From an uncultured Bacteroides sp. (GTDB taxonomy: Bacteria > Bacteroidota > Bacteroidia > Bacteroidales > Bacteroidaceae), in contig USPQ01000054.1 in assembly GCA_900556625.1 (NCBI GenBank), positions 1 to 17,505 of the forward strand: a stretch of DNA of 17,505 nt, given 5' to 3'. The notes under the pieces are model-generated. The model had not been told where the DNA came from. It saw nothing but the letters and a program-made list of their open reading frames with translations, and did no database searches. A program made the translations under genes and the position numbers. Shown here one piece after another: positions 1-7,049 of the stretch; the stretch's first letter is position 1, and every line of letters starts with the position of its first letter.

Positions 1-690
1 GTTAGCAGAGCAGTGCATAGAAGCGATACCACGAAGCGGGTTCATGTAGTTCATAATAGAGAACATACCTTTCTTCATTTCACCACCGTACCAAGTATTC
101 AGGATAACTTGTTCTTTAGTCTTCAGGTTAAACACTGTAGCAGTTTCAGAGTTCAAGCCCAGTTCTTTATAGTTGTCAACTTTAGCTTTAGAGGCATTGA
201 AACATACGAAATCAGGTTCTCCGTAGTTAGCAAGTTCTTCAGCAGTCGGACGGATGAACATGTTAGTTACGAAGTGAGCCTGCCAAGCTACTTCCATGAT
301 GAAACGTACTTTCATACGAGTTGCTTCGTTAGCACCACAGAAAGTATCAACAACGAACAGACGTTTGCCTGACAATTGTTTTACAGCTTTAGCTTTCAAA
401 TCAGCCCAAGCTTCTTCAGTACAAGGTTTGTTGTCGTTTTTGTATTCGTCAGAAGTCCACCATACAGAATCAGCAGAAGCTTCATTCTTAACGAAGAATT
501 TATCTTTAGGAGAACGACCGGTATAGATACCTGTCATTACATTAACAGCACCTAATTCAGTTACTTGACCTTTTTCAAAGCCTTCCAGACTCGGTTTTGT
601 TTCTTCAGCGAACAAAACATCATAAGACGGGTTGTGCAGGATTTCTGTTACACCTGTAATACCGTACTTGCTCAAATCTAAATTTGCCAT
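1..690 (-). CDS. pckA: Phosphoenolpyruvate carboxykinase (ATP), N-terminal part
   Basis: Partial gene cut by the left edge: 230 codons from the ATG at 688-690, against about 535 in the family. The protein begins MANLDLSKYGITGVTEI. It carries the substrate-binding motif YTGRSPKDKF (Arg59), then WYGGEMKKG (Tyr201, Lys207) and SMHCSAN (His226). These sit at a constant offset of six from E. coli PckA Arg65, Tyr207, Lys213 and His232, the known substrate and metal ligands. The ATP-binding P-loop and the rest of the C-terminal mononucleotide-binding domain lie outside the window. The family interconverts oxaloacetate and PEP with ADP/ATP in the cytoplasm; in Bacteroides it is generally placed in PEP-to-oxaloacetate flux during succinate fermentation. 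No frameshift is visible. It is divergent from upp. Confidence 0.96.
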   Translation of the reverse strand, partial: MANLDLSKYGITGVTEILHNPSYDVLFAEETKPSLEGFEKGQVTELGAVNVMTGIYTGRSPKDKFFVKNEASADSVWWTSDEYKNDNKPCTEEAWADLKAKAVKQLSGKRLFVVDTFCGANEATRMKVRFIMEVAWQAHFVTNMFIRPTAEELANYGEPDFVCFNASKAKVDNYKELGLNSETATVFNLKTKEQVILNTWYGGEMKKGMFSIMNYMNPLRGIASMHCSAN

Positions 691-789
691 TTTCTTTTGA
701 ATTAATTAAAATTGGTATTTTGTTTTATTATCTCTTTCTATGATATATAAATGCAGAGGAGATTGGATACCCTCTTGTAAATCCGGGTA

Positions 790-797
790 CAAAAGTA
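790..797 (-). promoter_or_regulatory. Candidate pckA promoter (-7 box)
   Basis: On the minus strand this reads TACTTTTG, a perfect match to the Bacteroides -7 consensus TAnnTTTG. A weak -33 candidate (CTTG, 815-818 on plus) lies about 17 bases upstream, slightly closer than usual. It would give a leader of roughly 95 bases before the pckA ATG. No other consensus -7 box is visible on this strand in the gap. Confidence 0.5.
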
Positions 798-888
798 ATA
801 CTTTCTTTGGAATGCAAGAAGGGATTAGAGAAATTTTTCCCTAATTGAATCTCTTTTATAAATTCCTAACAATATCTGCAAACTGAAT

Positions 889-919
889 ATTGCAATTTGA
901 AAGATTATCGTTTACTTTG
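889..919 (+). promoter_or_regulatory. Candidate upp promoter (-33/-7)
   Basis: ATTG at 889-892 matches three of four bases of the -33 box. It is separated by 19 bases from TTACTTTG at 912-919, which matches seven of eight bases of TAnnTTTG. Transcription would start near 925, giving a leader of about 50 bases. The palindrome AGAACGTTCT (926-935) sits right at the predicted start site. Confidence 0.45.
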
Positions 920-977
920 CAAGCCAGAACGTTCTCAATACGATGAAAATGAGATTAAATTATGATTAAACTATAAT

Positions 978-1631
978 ATGAAAGTAATTGATTTTAGCAA
1001 AACAAATTCGATTCTAAACCAGTACATATCCGAGATCAGAAATGTAGAAGTTCAGAACGACCGCCTTCGCTTCCGCCGTAACATTGAACGTATCGGAGAA
1101 ATCATGGCGTATGAAATGAGTAAGGAGTTTACATATTCGGTAAAAAACATCCGGACACCACTGGGAGTTGCTCCGGTAAGTACACCGGACAACAATTTAG
1201 TTATCAGCACTATCTTACGTGCAGGCCTACCCTTCCATCAGGGCTTCTTGAGTTATTTCGATGGTGCGGAGAATGCGTTTGTTTCCGCATACCGTAAGTA
1301 TAAGGATACGCTAAAATTTGATATACATATAGAATATATCGCTTCTCCCCGTATTGACGACAAAACGCTGATCATCACCGACCCTATGTTGGCAACAGGC
1401 GGCAGTATGGAACTGAGCTATCAGGCAATGCTGACCAAAGGTCACCCTGCCGAAATCCACGTTGCTTCCATCATCGCCAGCCAGAAGGCTATCGATCATA
1501 TTATAAATGTATTCCCCGAAGATAAGACAACGATCTGGTGTGCTGCTATCGACCCCGAAATCAATGAACACTCCTATATCGTTCCAGGGCTGGGCGACGC
1601 AGGCGATCTTGCCTACGGAGAAAAAGAATAA
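978..1631 (+). CDS. upp: Uracil phosphoribosyltransferase
   Basis: 217 residues, the usual UPRT length. It converts uracil plus PRPP to UMP and pyrophosphate in the cytoplasm (pyrimidine salvage). Visible motifs: STILRAGLPF (about 77-86), the PRPP-binding loop DPMLATGGSM (135-144), and the C-terminal uracil-recognition segment GLGDAGDLAYG (204-214). The ATG at 978 starts a normal N-terminus. Two tiny frames precede it (8 codons at 943-969 and 4 codons at 962-976), probably by chance. It is a single-gene unit divergent from pckA. Its stop lies only 4 bases from the stop of the convergent AraC gene, and no GC-rich terminator stem is visible there. Identity is secure from the paired motifs. Confidence 0.97.
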   Translation: MKVIDFSKTNSILNQYISEIRNVEVQNDRLRFRRNIERIGEIMAYEMSKEFTYSVKNIRTPLGVAPVSTPDNNLVISTILRAGLPFHQGFLSYFDGAENAFVSAYRKYKDTLKFDIHIEYIASPRIDDKTLIITDPMLATGGSMELSYQAMLTKGHPAEIHVASIIASQKAIDHIINVFPEDKTTIWCAAIDPEINEHSYIVPGLGDAGDLAYGEKE

Positions 1632-1635
1632 ATCT

Positions 1636-2511
1636 TTAAAGACTCTTTCGATATTGCTGCGGTGACATCCCCACTTGCTTCTTAAAGAATGTACCGAAAT
1701 AAGAAGCATTGGGGAAGCCGAAAGCATTCGAGATTTCCTGAATGTCCTGCTGAGTATTCTTCAGCAACGAGATACTTTTACGGATAATCGCCTTGAATAC
1801 AAGTTCCTGTACTGTATACCCGCATATACTTTTTGAAACCGCAGAAAGATATTTAGGAGACAAACAGAGTTTATCCGCATAAAATTCCACTCCCCGCTCC
1901 TGCATATAATATTTCTCAATTAACTGGATTAAACGGATGAAGACTTCATTCTTCCGTCCTCCCGCTTCTTCTCCATCATTCACTAATTTACGATTATACA
2001 TGGAACAAATCCTGTATGTTAATGCAAGCAGAAGCAGTTTTTGTTCGTAAAGTTTAAATGGATTTTCTTCTACCTCCACAGCACTGTCGAGCAGAGACAT
2101 ATATTTCGTGATTTCTTCTTCTTCACCGGTGGTCCACACACAACTAGGCTCATCAGGAGTAATCCGCGAATACATATACATAGTCACAACCGCATTGCCC
2201 ATAATATCCCGTATGGGCTCTATCTGATAGATCAGAATCTGTACTTCCATATCTTCTGATTCCTGAAGAACCTGAAACGCACCTTCTTCGGGAATAAACA
2301 GGCTTTCGCCCGCCTTAGCAGAACAGACCTTCTGATTCAAGGAAAACTGGAAACTCCCCCGGTGACAAATAATCACCCCCAATCCTTTCATGTGGAACAG
2401 TTTTTTTAAAGAAGACGGAAAAGTCACAAGTACACCTCTCGAACTACATATATTTTTCCCGCTCAACAAGTCGCGGTCAAATTGCAATAAACGATCTTGC
2501 TGTGTATCCAT
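1636..2511 (-). CDS. AraC-family transcriptional regulator
   Basis: 291 residues. The N-terminal ~100 residues look like a cupin-type ligand-sensing domain (GVIICHRGSF, then AGESLFIPEEGAFQV). A linker rich in Glu/Lys runs to about 187. The C-terminal ~100 residues carry the AraC double helix-turn-helix: first HTH about 208-227 (EFYADKLCLSPKYLSAVSKS), second about 254-277 ending in NASYFGTFFKKQVGMSPQQYRK, the family signature. It is the last gene of the efflux operon, 39 bases after the transporter gene, so it most likely controls that operon in response to an exported or inducing compound (inference from position). Activator versus repressor cannot be told from sequence. AraC regulators usually lie beside or divergent from their targets; the terminal operon position implies feedback. 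Confidence 0.92.
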   Translation of the reverse strand: MDTQQDRLLQFDRDLLSGKNICSSRGVLVTFPSSLKKLFHMKGLGVIICHRGSFQFSLNQKVCSAKAGESLFIPEEGAFQVLQESEDMEVQILIYQIEPIRDIMGNAVVTMYMYSRITPDEPSCVWTTGEEEEITKYMSLLDSAVEVEENPFKLYEQKLLLLALTYRICSMYNRKLVNDGEEAGGRKNEVFIRLIQLIEKYYMQERGVEFYADKLCLSPKYLSAVSKSICGYTVQELVFKAIIRKSISLLKNTQQDIQEISNAFGFPNASYFGTFFKKQVGMSPQQYRKSL

Positions 2512-2550
2512 AATACCAATACATTATATAAATCATTATCAAAAACGACG

Positions 2551-4188
2551 CTAAGTTAGCAATTTTCGTTTAGGATAAGGAACAACAAGCACAAATATCA
2601 TACAAATTAACCCGCCATAGATCGTCCAGCCTGCCATTTCTTTGAGGGCGGAAAGCGTGGCTTGCACCTGAATCCGTCCCTTAGTAGATATAGCTGCCAT
2701 ATTACGGGCTTCCGTCTCACTTTTCCCTTGATACTTCATCCCCTGCACCGTACCAAGAAAAGAAGTAGAAGCATCCGGATTTAGCAAATCTACATTTTGC
2801 GCATAACGGGTGATGTAATGTTGCTGCCGTTCCTGCAGCACATTCGAATAAATAGCTCCTCCAATACCGGGTCCCAGCACCATACGCACGGTGAGCATGA
2901 TGCAAATCCAGGTAGAAAGGTATTTGAAAGGCATACGCTGATTAGCATAAGCTGCCGTCAGGGCATACAAAATCATCATACCAATAGCACGGATAATGAC
3001 TGCATACTTCAAACGTTCATACATCCCTGCTGTCTGTACTTCAAAATACATGAACACAGCCGATAAGGACAGAAAGAAAAATCCAAGAGCAAAAAGATAT
3101 TTGAAATGCAATCCTTTGCTCCCCAACGCCATAGCAATCACTGCACCAATAGTATACCCCACCATGCACCAATTGCCCAACGAAGCATTCTGCAAATTAT
3201 CAAGATGCATCCCTACACCTGCGAATACATTAACAAACATGGCACTGGAATTGATGATCATCAGCAGCAGATAAAGCAAAGCGCCCATACGGATGGTGCG
3301 TAGTTTGAATGCATCCAACAAGACATAAGGCGACCGGCGGGTGACATCCATATAGAGAAAGATCCCGGCAAAAAGTATGCTGACAGCAGTTGCCCAACGG
3401 ATAGACCCATCATCGTACCAATCGAGCACTTTACCGTAAACCAGTACATAAGTGAGACACGTCAGCGAAACACAGAAGGCAGTGACATTACCGAACTTAC
3501 GGAAGTTGATAGGAAAGCGCCCAGGGAATTTGTAATTGGGCATAGTGATAAATATGATTAAGATAGAAACCAGTAGAATCCCCATCATAAAATAATACAC
3601 ATACTTCCACTCATATTCAAAGGACAGCCAGGCCGTGAGTGCCGTACCCGACTGTCCCAGAATCATAAAAAACAGATAAACCGCCGGCTGGCTCACACAT
3701 CTTTCAATATCCAGTTTGTTCCAACCGGCTGCGTCTTTCGGTTCCAGCCCCGGAGTGATATTACGGGTAGCTTCCATGCCTCCGGCATACCAAATAAGGG
3801 TAAACAGATTGACCATCATCAACACCATACGCAGAAAGCCTGTCAACAGACTACAAAGTGCTAACAGGAATACGCTATCGGTCTTGGCACAAATATAACT
3901 GAATATATACATCAATGCGAATCCGACAATGCACATCATCTTCTCCCGGCGCACACACACCAGTTCGTACAAGAATGGAGCAAAAGCCGCCATACCGATC
4001 GAAGTCACAAAGTTAGCAAACTGAATATGTTCGGAAATAATGCCAAGACCGCTCATCATCTCGGTACTATTCACCGAATAAACCCCGCCTACCGTAAGAA
4101 TCGGCAGGAAAAAGAATAATAGGATGATAATCCCCAATGGCTTGGGCATCCAGTTATAAAAAGGATAGTTTTTAGGATATGAGGGCAT
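2551..4188 (-). CDS. MFS efflux transporter, DHA2/EmrB-type, 14 predicted helices
   Basis: 545 residues with about 14 hydrophobic segments by eye (near 18-36, 56-76, 83-101, 105-130, 168-187, 194-216, 235-251, 265-281, 300-322, 338-355, 361-382, 393-414, 421-443, 519-537). A long soluble stretch at 444-518 precedes the last helix, the topology of DHA2 transporters such as EmrB. Within it, IQVQATLSALKEMAGW resembles the conserved pre-helix-14 segment of EmrB. The family exports hydrophobic compounds by proton antiport across the inner membrane. Signature motifs are altered: the motif A region reads LYELVCVRREKM, without the usual G-x-x-x-D-R-x-G-R-K pattern, and the motif C region in helix 5 reads LGQSGTAL instead of GPxxGG. 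A GPGIGG sequence does occur in helix 13 (439-444). It lies 65 bases after the adaptor gene in a TolC/adaptor/transporter operon. Substrate unknown. Confidence 0.88.
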   Translation of the reverse strand: MPSYPKNYPFYNWMPKPLGIIILLFFFLPILTVGGVYSVNSTEMMSGLGIISEHIQFANFVTSIGMAAFAPFLYELVCVRREKMMCIVGFALMYIFSYICAKTDSVFLLALCSLLTGFLRMVLMMVNLFTLIWYAGGMEATRNITPGLEPKDAAGWNKLDIERCVSQPAVYLFFMILGQSGTALTAWLSFEYEWKYVYYFMMGILLVSILIIFITMPNYKFPGRFPINFRKFGNVTAFCVSLTCLTYVLVYGKVLDWYDDGSIRWATAVSILFAGIFLYMDVTRRSPYVLLDAFKLRTIRMGALLYLLLMIINSSAMFVNVFAGVGMHLDNLQNASLGNWCMVGYTIGAVIAMALGSKGLHFKYLFALGFFFLSLSAVFMYFEVQTAGMYERLKYAVIIRAIGMMILYALTAAYANQRMPFKYLSTWICIMLTVRMVLGPGIGGAIYSNVLQERQQHYITRYAQNVDLLNPDASTSFLGTVQGMKYQGKSETEARNMAAISTKGRIQVQATLSALKEMAGWTIYGGLICMIFVLVVPYPKRKLLT

Positions 4189-4253
4189 TTGTGTAAATCC
4201 AAATTACTGTTTACAAATAGTTAATCACACTTCACGGACAAGGCAGAATGAAA

Positions 4254-5345
4254 CTAAAGCCGGGCTTTAACCACGACCATCATACCAGCTGCCAGTCGTT
4301 CGTTATCTTCTTTGGATAAATTAGTAAAATCAATACGTACAGGGATACGCTGTTGTATCTTTACAAAGTTTCCGGCCGAATTATCTGTCGGGACTAATGA
4401 GTATTTAGAACCTGTGGCCCCTGAAATAGACGTCACCTTCCCCGTAAACTCTTTATCACTAATAGCGTCTACCGTAACAGATACTTCCTGTCCGATATGC
4501 AGATTCTCAATTTGCGTTTCCTTATAATTGGCTACAATCCATTTTTGAGTATTAGGAAGAATATAAGTAATCGTTTGTCCGGCGGAAATGAATTGTCCTT
4601 CCTCCAACGAACGACGACCGAGCTTTCCATCACAGGGAGCTACCACAACCGTATAAGACAGATTCAGGCGTGCCATTTCAAGTGCCGCCGTTGCCCGTTG
4701 AATAGCAGCTTCGGTACTCACACGACGATAAGACACCTCATCCACACCGGAAAGGGCAGCTTTCTTCTGTCTTTCCACAGCTTCCAGCTTCTTACGCGTA
4801 GCCTCATAATCCGTAATAATCTGTTCAAGCTGGATAGGAGTTGCTGCATTTCGTTTCACCAGATTTTCATATCGTTTCCGGTCTTTCTCCAGTTTAGCCA
4901 GGCGCACTTCGATTTCAGCAATAGAGGCATCATAGACGGATGCAGTGGTCTGTGTAGTATTCAACGTGGCATTAATTATTGTGGCACCGGCTTGCGCATC
5001 CTTCAGTGCGGCTTCGGCTTCCATTACCCGGATTTTATATTCACGATCGTCGAGCACCATCAGAGTATCCCCTTTATGTACCTCCTGATGCTCGGTAAAG
5101 TAAATCTTATCAATATATCCCGAAGCACGCAGGTTGATAGGCGATACATATTGCTCGATCTGGGCATCGTTGCTGGTTTCCGTCTGGCTATAATTCAAAA
5201 AGAGACAAACCACTTCAATTACTCCCCAGACAATAATAGCCACTCCTAAAAGGCTGACTGCAATCTGCCAACGACGAAGTTTCTTCATTTTCTTCGCTTT
5301 CTCCTGATGAGTAGCGGAAGGAATATTATTTTCCATTGTTTCCAT
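4254..5345 (-). CDS. emrA: HlyD/EmrA-type periplasmic adaptor subunit
   Basis: 363 residues. A short basic cytoplasmic tail is followed by one membrane helix (about 27-50), the first half of the lipoyl domain (about 63-100, SNDAQIEQYVSPINLRASGY, close to the EmrA N-terminal signature), a long alpha-helical hairpin (about 105-228, rich in Ala/Glu/Lys/Arg), the second lipoyl half (232-262, VVAPCDGKLGRRSLEEGQFI) and a beta-barrel (about 265-340) with GNFVKIQQRIPVRI, which is typical of EmrA. The protein would bridge the inner membrane transporter to the outer membrane channel. Start: an ATG at 5334-5336 (residue 4) is equally possible. It lies 28 bases after the TolC-like gene and precedes the MFS gene, as expected for an EmrAB-TolC-type pump. 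Confidence 0.93.
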   Translation of the reverse strand: METMENNIPSATHQEKAKKMKKLRRWQIAVSLLGVAIIVWGVIEVVCLFLNYSQTETSNDAQIEQYVSPINLRASGYIDKIYFTEHQEVHKGDTLMVLDDREYKIRVMEAEAALKDAQAGATIINATLNTTQTTASVYDASIAEIEVRLAKLEKDRKRYENLVKRNAATPIQLEQIITDYEATRKKLEAVERQKKAALSGVDEVSYRRVSTEAAIQRATAALEMARLNLSYTVVVAPCDGKLGRRSLEEGQFISAGQTITYILPNTQKWIVANYKETQIENLHIGQEVSVTVDAISDKEFTGKVTSISGATGSKYSLVPTDNSAGNFVKIQQRIPVRIDFTNLSKEDNERLAAGMMVVVKARL

Positions 5346-5373
5346 ATTTTATGATTCGATTGTTAGTTGCATA

Positions 5374-6705
5374 TTATTTGACTAATGATTCTATCTGCCC
5401 GGTCAGTTTGAGGAGCATCAGGTTGGTGACCCGATAATTATAATGTGCATTGATATAATTGTTCTGCGCTTCACTCATCTGCATTTCGTCTTGCAGCACC
5501 TCAGTCATTGAAGCGATCCCTTCGCGATAACGGTCAGAAGTAACGGCATAGACATCTTCCGCCAACAGATAGTTATCTTTCTGTTTTTTAAAATTACGCT
5601 GGTTATTCATCAGGTCGTTCACCGCATTCAAATATTGGGTTTGCAGATTTTTCCGGGTGTCCTCCCATGCCAGCTTGCGATTCTCAATGTCGATCATCGC
5701 TTTCCTTATCTTATAGGTTTTATCCAGTCCATCAAAAATAGGAATGCGCAAAGTCAGCCCTAGTCCATACGAACGAAACCAATGATTGGACGGACCGGAA
5801 TGGAACCAATGATAACCTTTATCTGTGTAGGCAGCATATCTCCAGTTCCCTGTCAAACTAAGAGAAGGGATATAGCCATTAGTAATCATCCGTTTTTGCC
5901 GTTCAGCCAGTTCCAGCTGCGATTGCGTGAGTTGCAGTTCGTAGAGGTTTTCCGACAAACCGGTTAAAGCGACCGTAGTAATGCTATCAGTATTAACCGG
6001 CGTCAGGGCTATTTCTTTTTCAGCCGGATAATCCATAATGTATTTCAACATATTAAGTTGCTGCTTCATCATTGCCTGTGCATTGTCATATTGCACTTTC
6101 AGGTTCTCCAAATTGATATTTACTCTTTTCAGGTCGACTTCCATAGACATACCATTATCAAAGAAAGCCCGGGTTATATCCCGCAACTCTTCCAGACGGG
6201 TGATATTCGCCTTTATCAACACTATTTGCTCGGCTGTTACTTGCCCCAGATAGTACATCTTGCTGATTTGAAGAATAATGTCCTCCCTCGCCTTACCATA
6301 AGACAAGCGGCTGATCTCCTCCACAACTTTAGCAATAGACATAGAAGTATAAAGAGTCTGGTTGAAAAGCGGCATTTGCATTTCCAGGCCTGCATTAGCA
6401 GAATGTTGCAATGTTTGAGTAATATTATAGGGAACGCCGTAAGATGAACCGTCCGTCACAGATACCGGAGGATCAAAATTATTACTATAACCGGCGACAG
6501 CACTAATCTGCGGCAACAATCTTGCCCGATTTTCAGATACACCATATTTGCTTTTCTGTATTTCTCTACGCTTGCTCTCCAACGACAAGTTGTTATCAAT
6601 ACCTATCCGAAGGCAATCTTCCAATGTCAAGGTTTCTACTCCTTGCGCTCTCCCGTTTACAACGAGCAAAATAAAAAAGGTAAAAATGAACAGTAGTCTT
6701 TTCAT
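5374..6705 (-). CDS. TolC-like outer membrane efflux protein
   Basis: 443 residues, normal for the outer membrane efflux protein family. Residues 1-20 form a signal peptide (MKRLLFIFTFFILLVVNGRA, probable cleavage before Gln21); no lipobox cysteine is seen, so it is probably not lipid-anchored. Two tandem repeats of the family follow: first from TLTLEDCLRIGIDNNLSLE (about 25) through the helical coiled-coil region, second from about 240, including the beta-strand region YGLGLTLRIPIFDGL and a C-terminal helix pair ending NYNYRVTNLMLLKLTGQIESL-like. It forms the trimeric outer membrane and periplasmic channel of the pump. It is the first gene of the operon, with a -7 box 24 bases upstream of the ATG. 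Confidence 0.93.
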   Translation of the reverse strand: MKRLLFIFTFFILLVVNGRAQGVETLTLEDCLRIGIDNNLSLESKRREIQKSKYGVSENRARLLPQISAVAGYSNNFDPPVSVTDGSSYGVPYNITQTLQHSANAGLEMQMPLFNQTLYTSMSIAKVVEEISRLSYGKAREDIILQISKMYYLGQVTAEQIVLIKANITRLEELRDITRAFFDNGMSMEVDLKRVNINLENLKVQYDNAQAMMKQQLNMLKYIMDYPAEKEIALTPVNTDSITTVALTGLSENLYELQLTQSQLELAERQKRMITNGYIPSLSLTGNWRYAAYTDKGYHWFHSGPSNHWFRSYGLGLTLRIPIFDGLDKTYKIRKAMIDIENRKLAWEDTRKNLQTQYLNAVNDLMNNQRNFKKQKDNYLLAEDVYAVTSDRYREGIASMTEVLQDEMQMSEAQNNYINAHYNYRVTNLMLLKLTGQIESLVK

Positions 6706-6728
6706 AATATATGCTCTATAATCGGCTA

Positions 6729-6736
6729 CAAATTTA
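6729..6736 (-). promoter_or_regulatory. Candidate efflux operon promoter (-7 box)
   Basis: On the minus strand this reads TAAATTTG, a perfect TAnnTTTG. It is the only such box between the TolC-like gene and the terminator at 6959-6993. No TTTG is found at the usual 19-21 base spacing (one lies 11 bases upstream), which may mean an activator is needed; this fits an AraC-type regulator in the operon. Predicted leader about 18 bases. Confidence 0.45.
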
Positions 6737-6958
6737 GTGGGTTAGGACAAATGAAAGCTACCCATAAACCGACTCTTTATATTCATATTTTCCTTTTTCA
6801 ACAGAACTTTTGATAGACAAAACTCCGTACTTAGTCGATTTTATTTTCATCTATCCCAGTATCTGCTTAGTTTTGAGGTATTAAAACAAATAAAGAATGA
6901 TTAATCAGCATATTCAAACAACCAAATAGCGTTTGTTTTTCATAATTTTTTAGTGAAT
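6737..6958 (-). other. AT-rich upstream region of the efflux operon
   Basis: About 220 bases without a credible gene, lying upstream of the efflux promoter and downstream of the yfhO terminator. It is AT-rich and long for a Bacteroides promoter region, so it is the natural place for AraC-type operator half-sites. I could not identify a convincing direct repeat or a second consensus promoter by eye. Confidence 0.4.
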
Positions 6959-6993
6959 GCAAAACGGCTCTCTTCGGGAGGAAGAGAGCCGTT
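6959..6993 (-). terminator. Intrinsic terminator of the ahcY-yfhO unit
   Basis: A perfect 13-bp stem: AACGGCTCTCTTC at 6963-6975 pairs with GAAGAGAGCCGTT at 6981-6993, with a 5-base loop GGGAG. On the minus strand the stem continues into TTTTGCATTC, a short T-run. It lies about 57 bases past the yfhO stop and ahead of the efflux promoter, so it separates the two units. Confidence 0.85.
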
Positions 6994-7049
6994 CTTATCT
7001 AATAACCTTATCTATTCTATGCAATAAGGTAAGCATTACATCATTTCAT

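Noticed and set aside
13..526. Two plus-strand frames at the left edge
   Set aside because: They are antisense to the partial pckA gene, whose motifs and ligand residues are unambiguous.
943..976. Leader peptide upstream of upp (MKMRLNYD or MIKL)
   Set aside because: Very short frames in AT-rich sequence with no attenuator hairpin after them; most likely chance.
4497..5249. 250-codon open frame on plus opposite the adaptor gene
   Set aside because: Antisense shadow of a clear HlyD/EmrA-type protein; no motif of its own.
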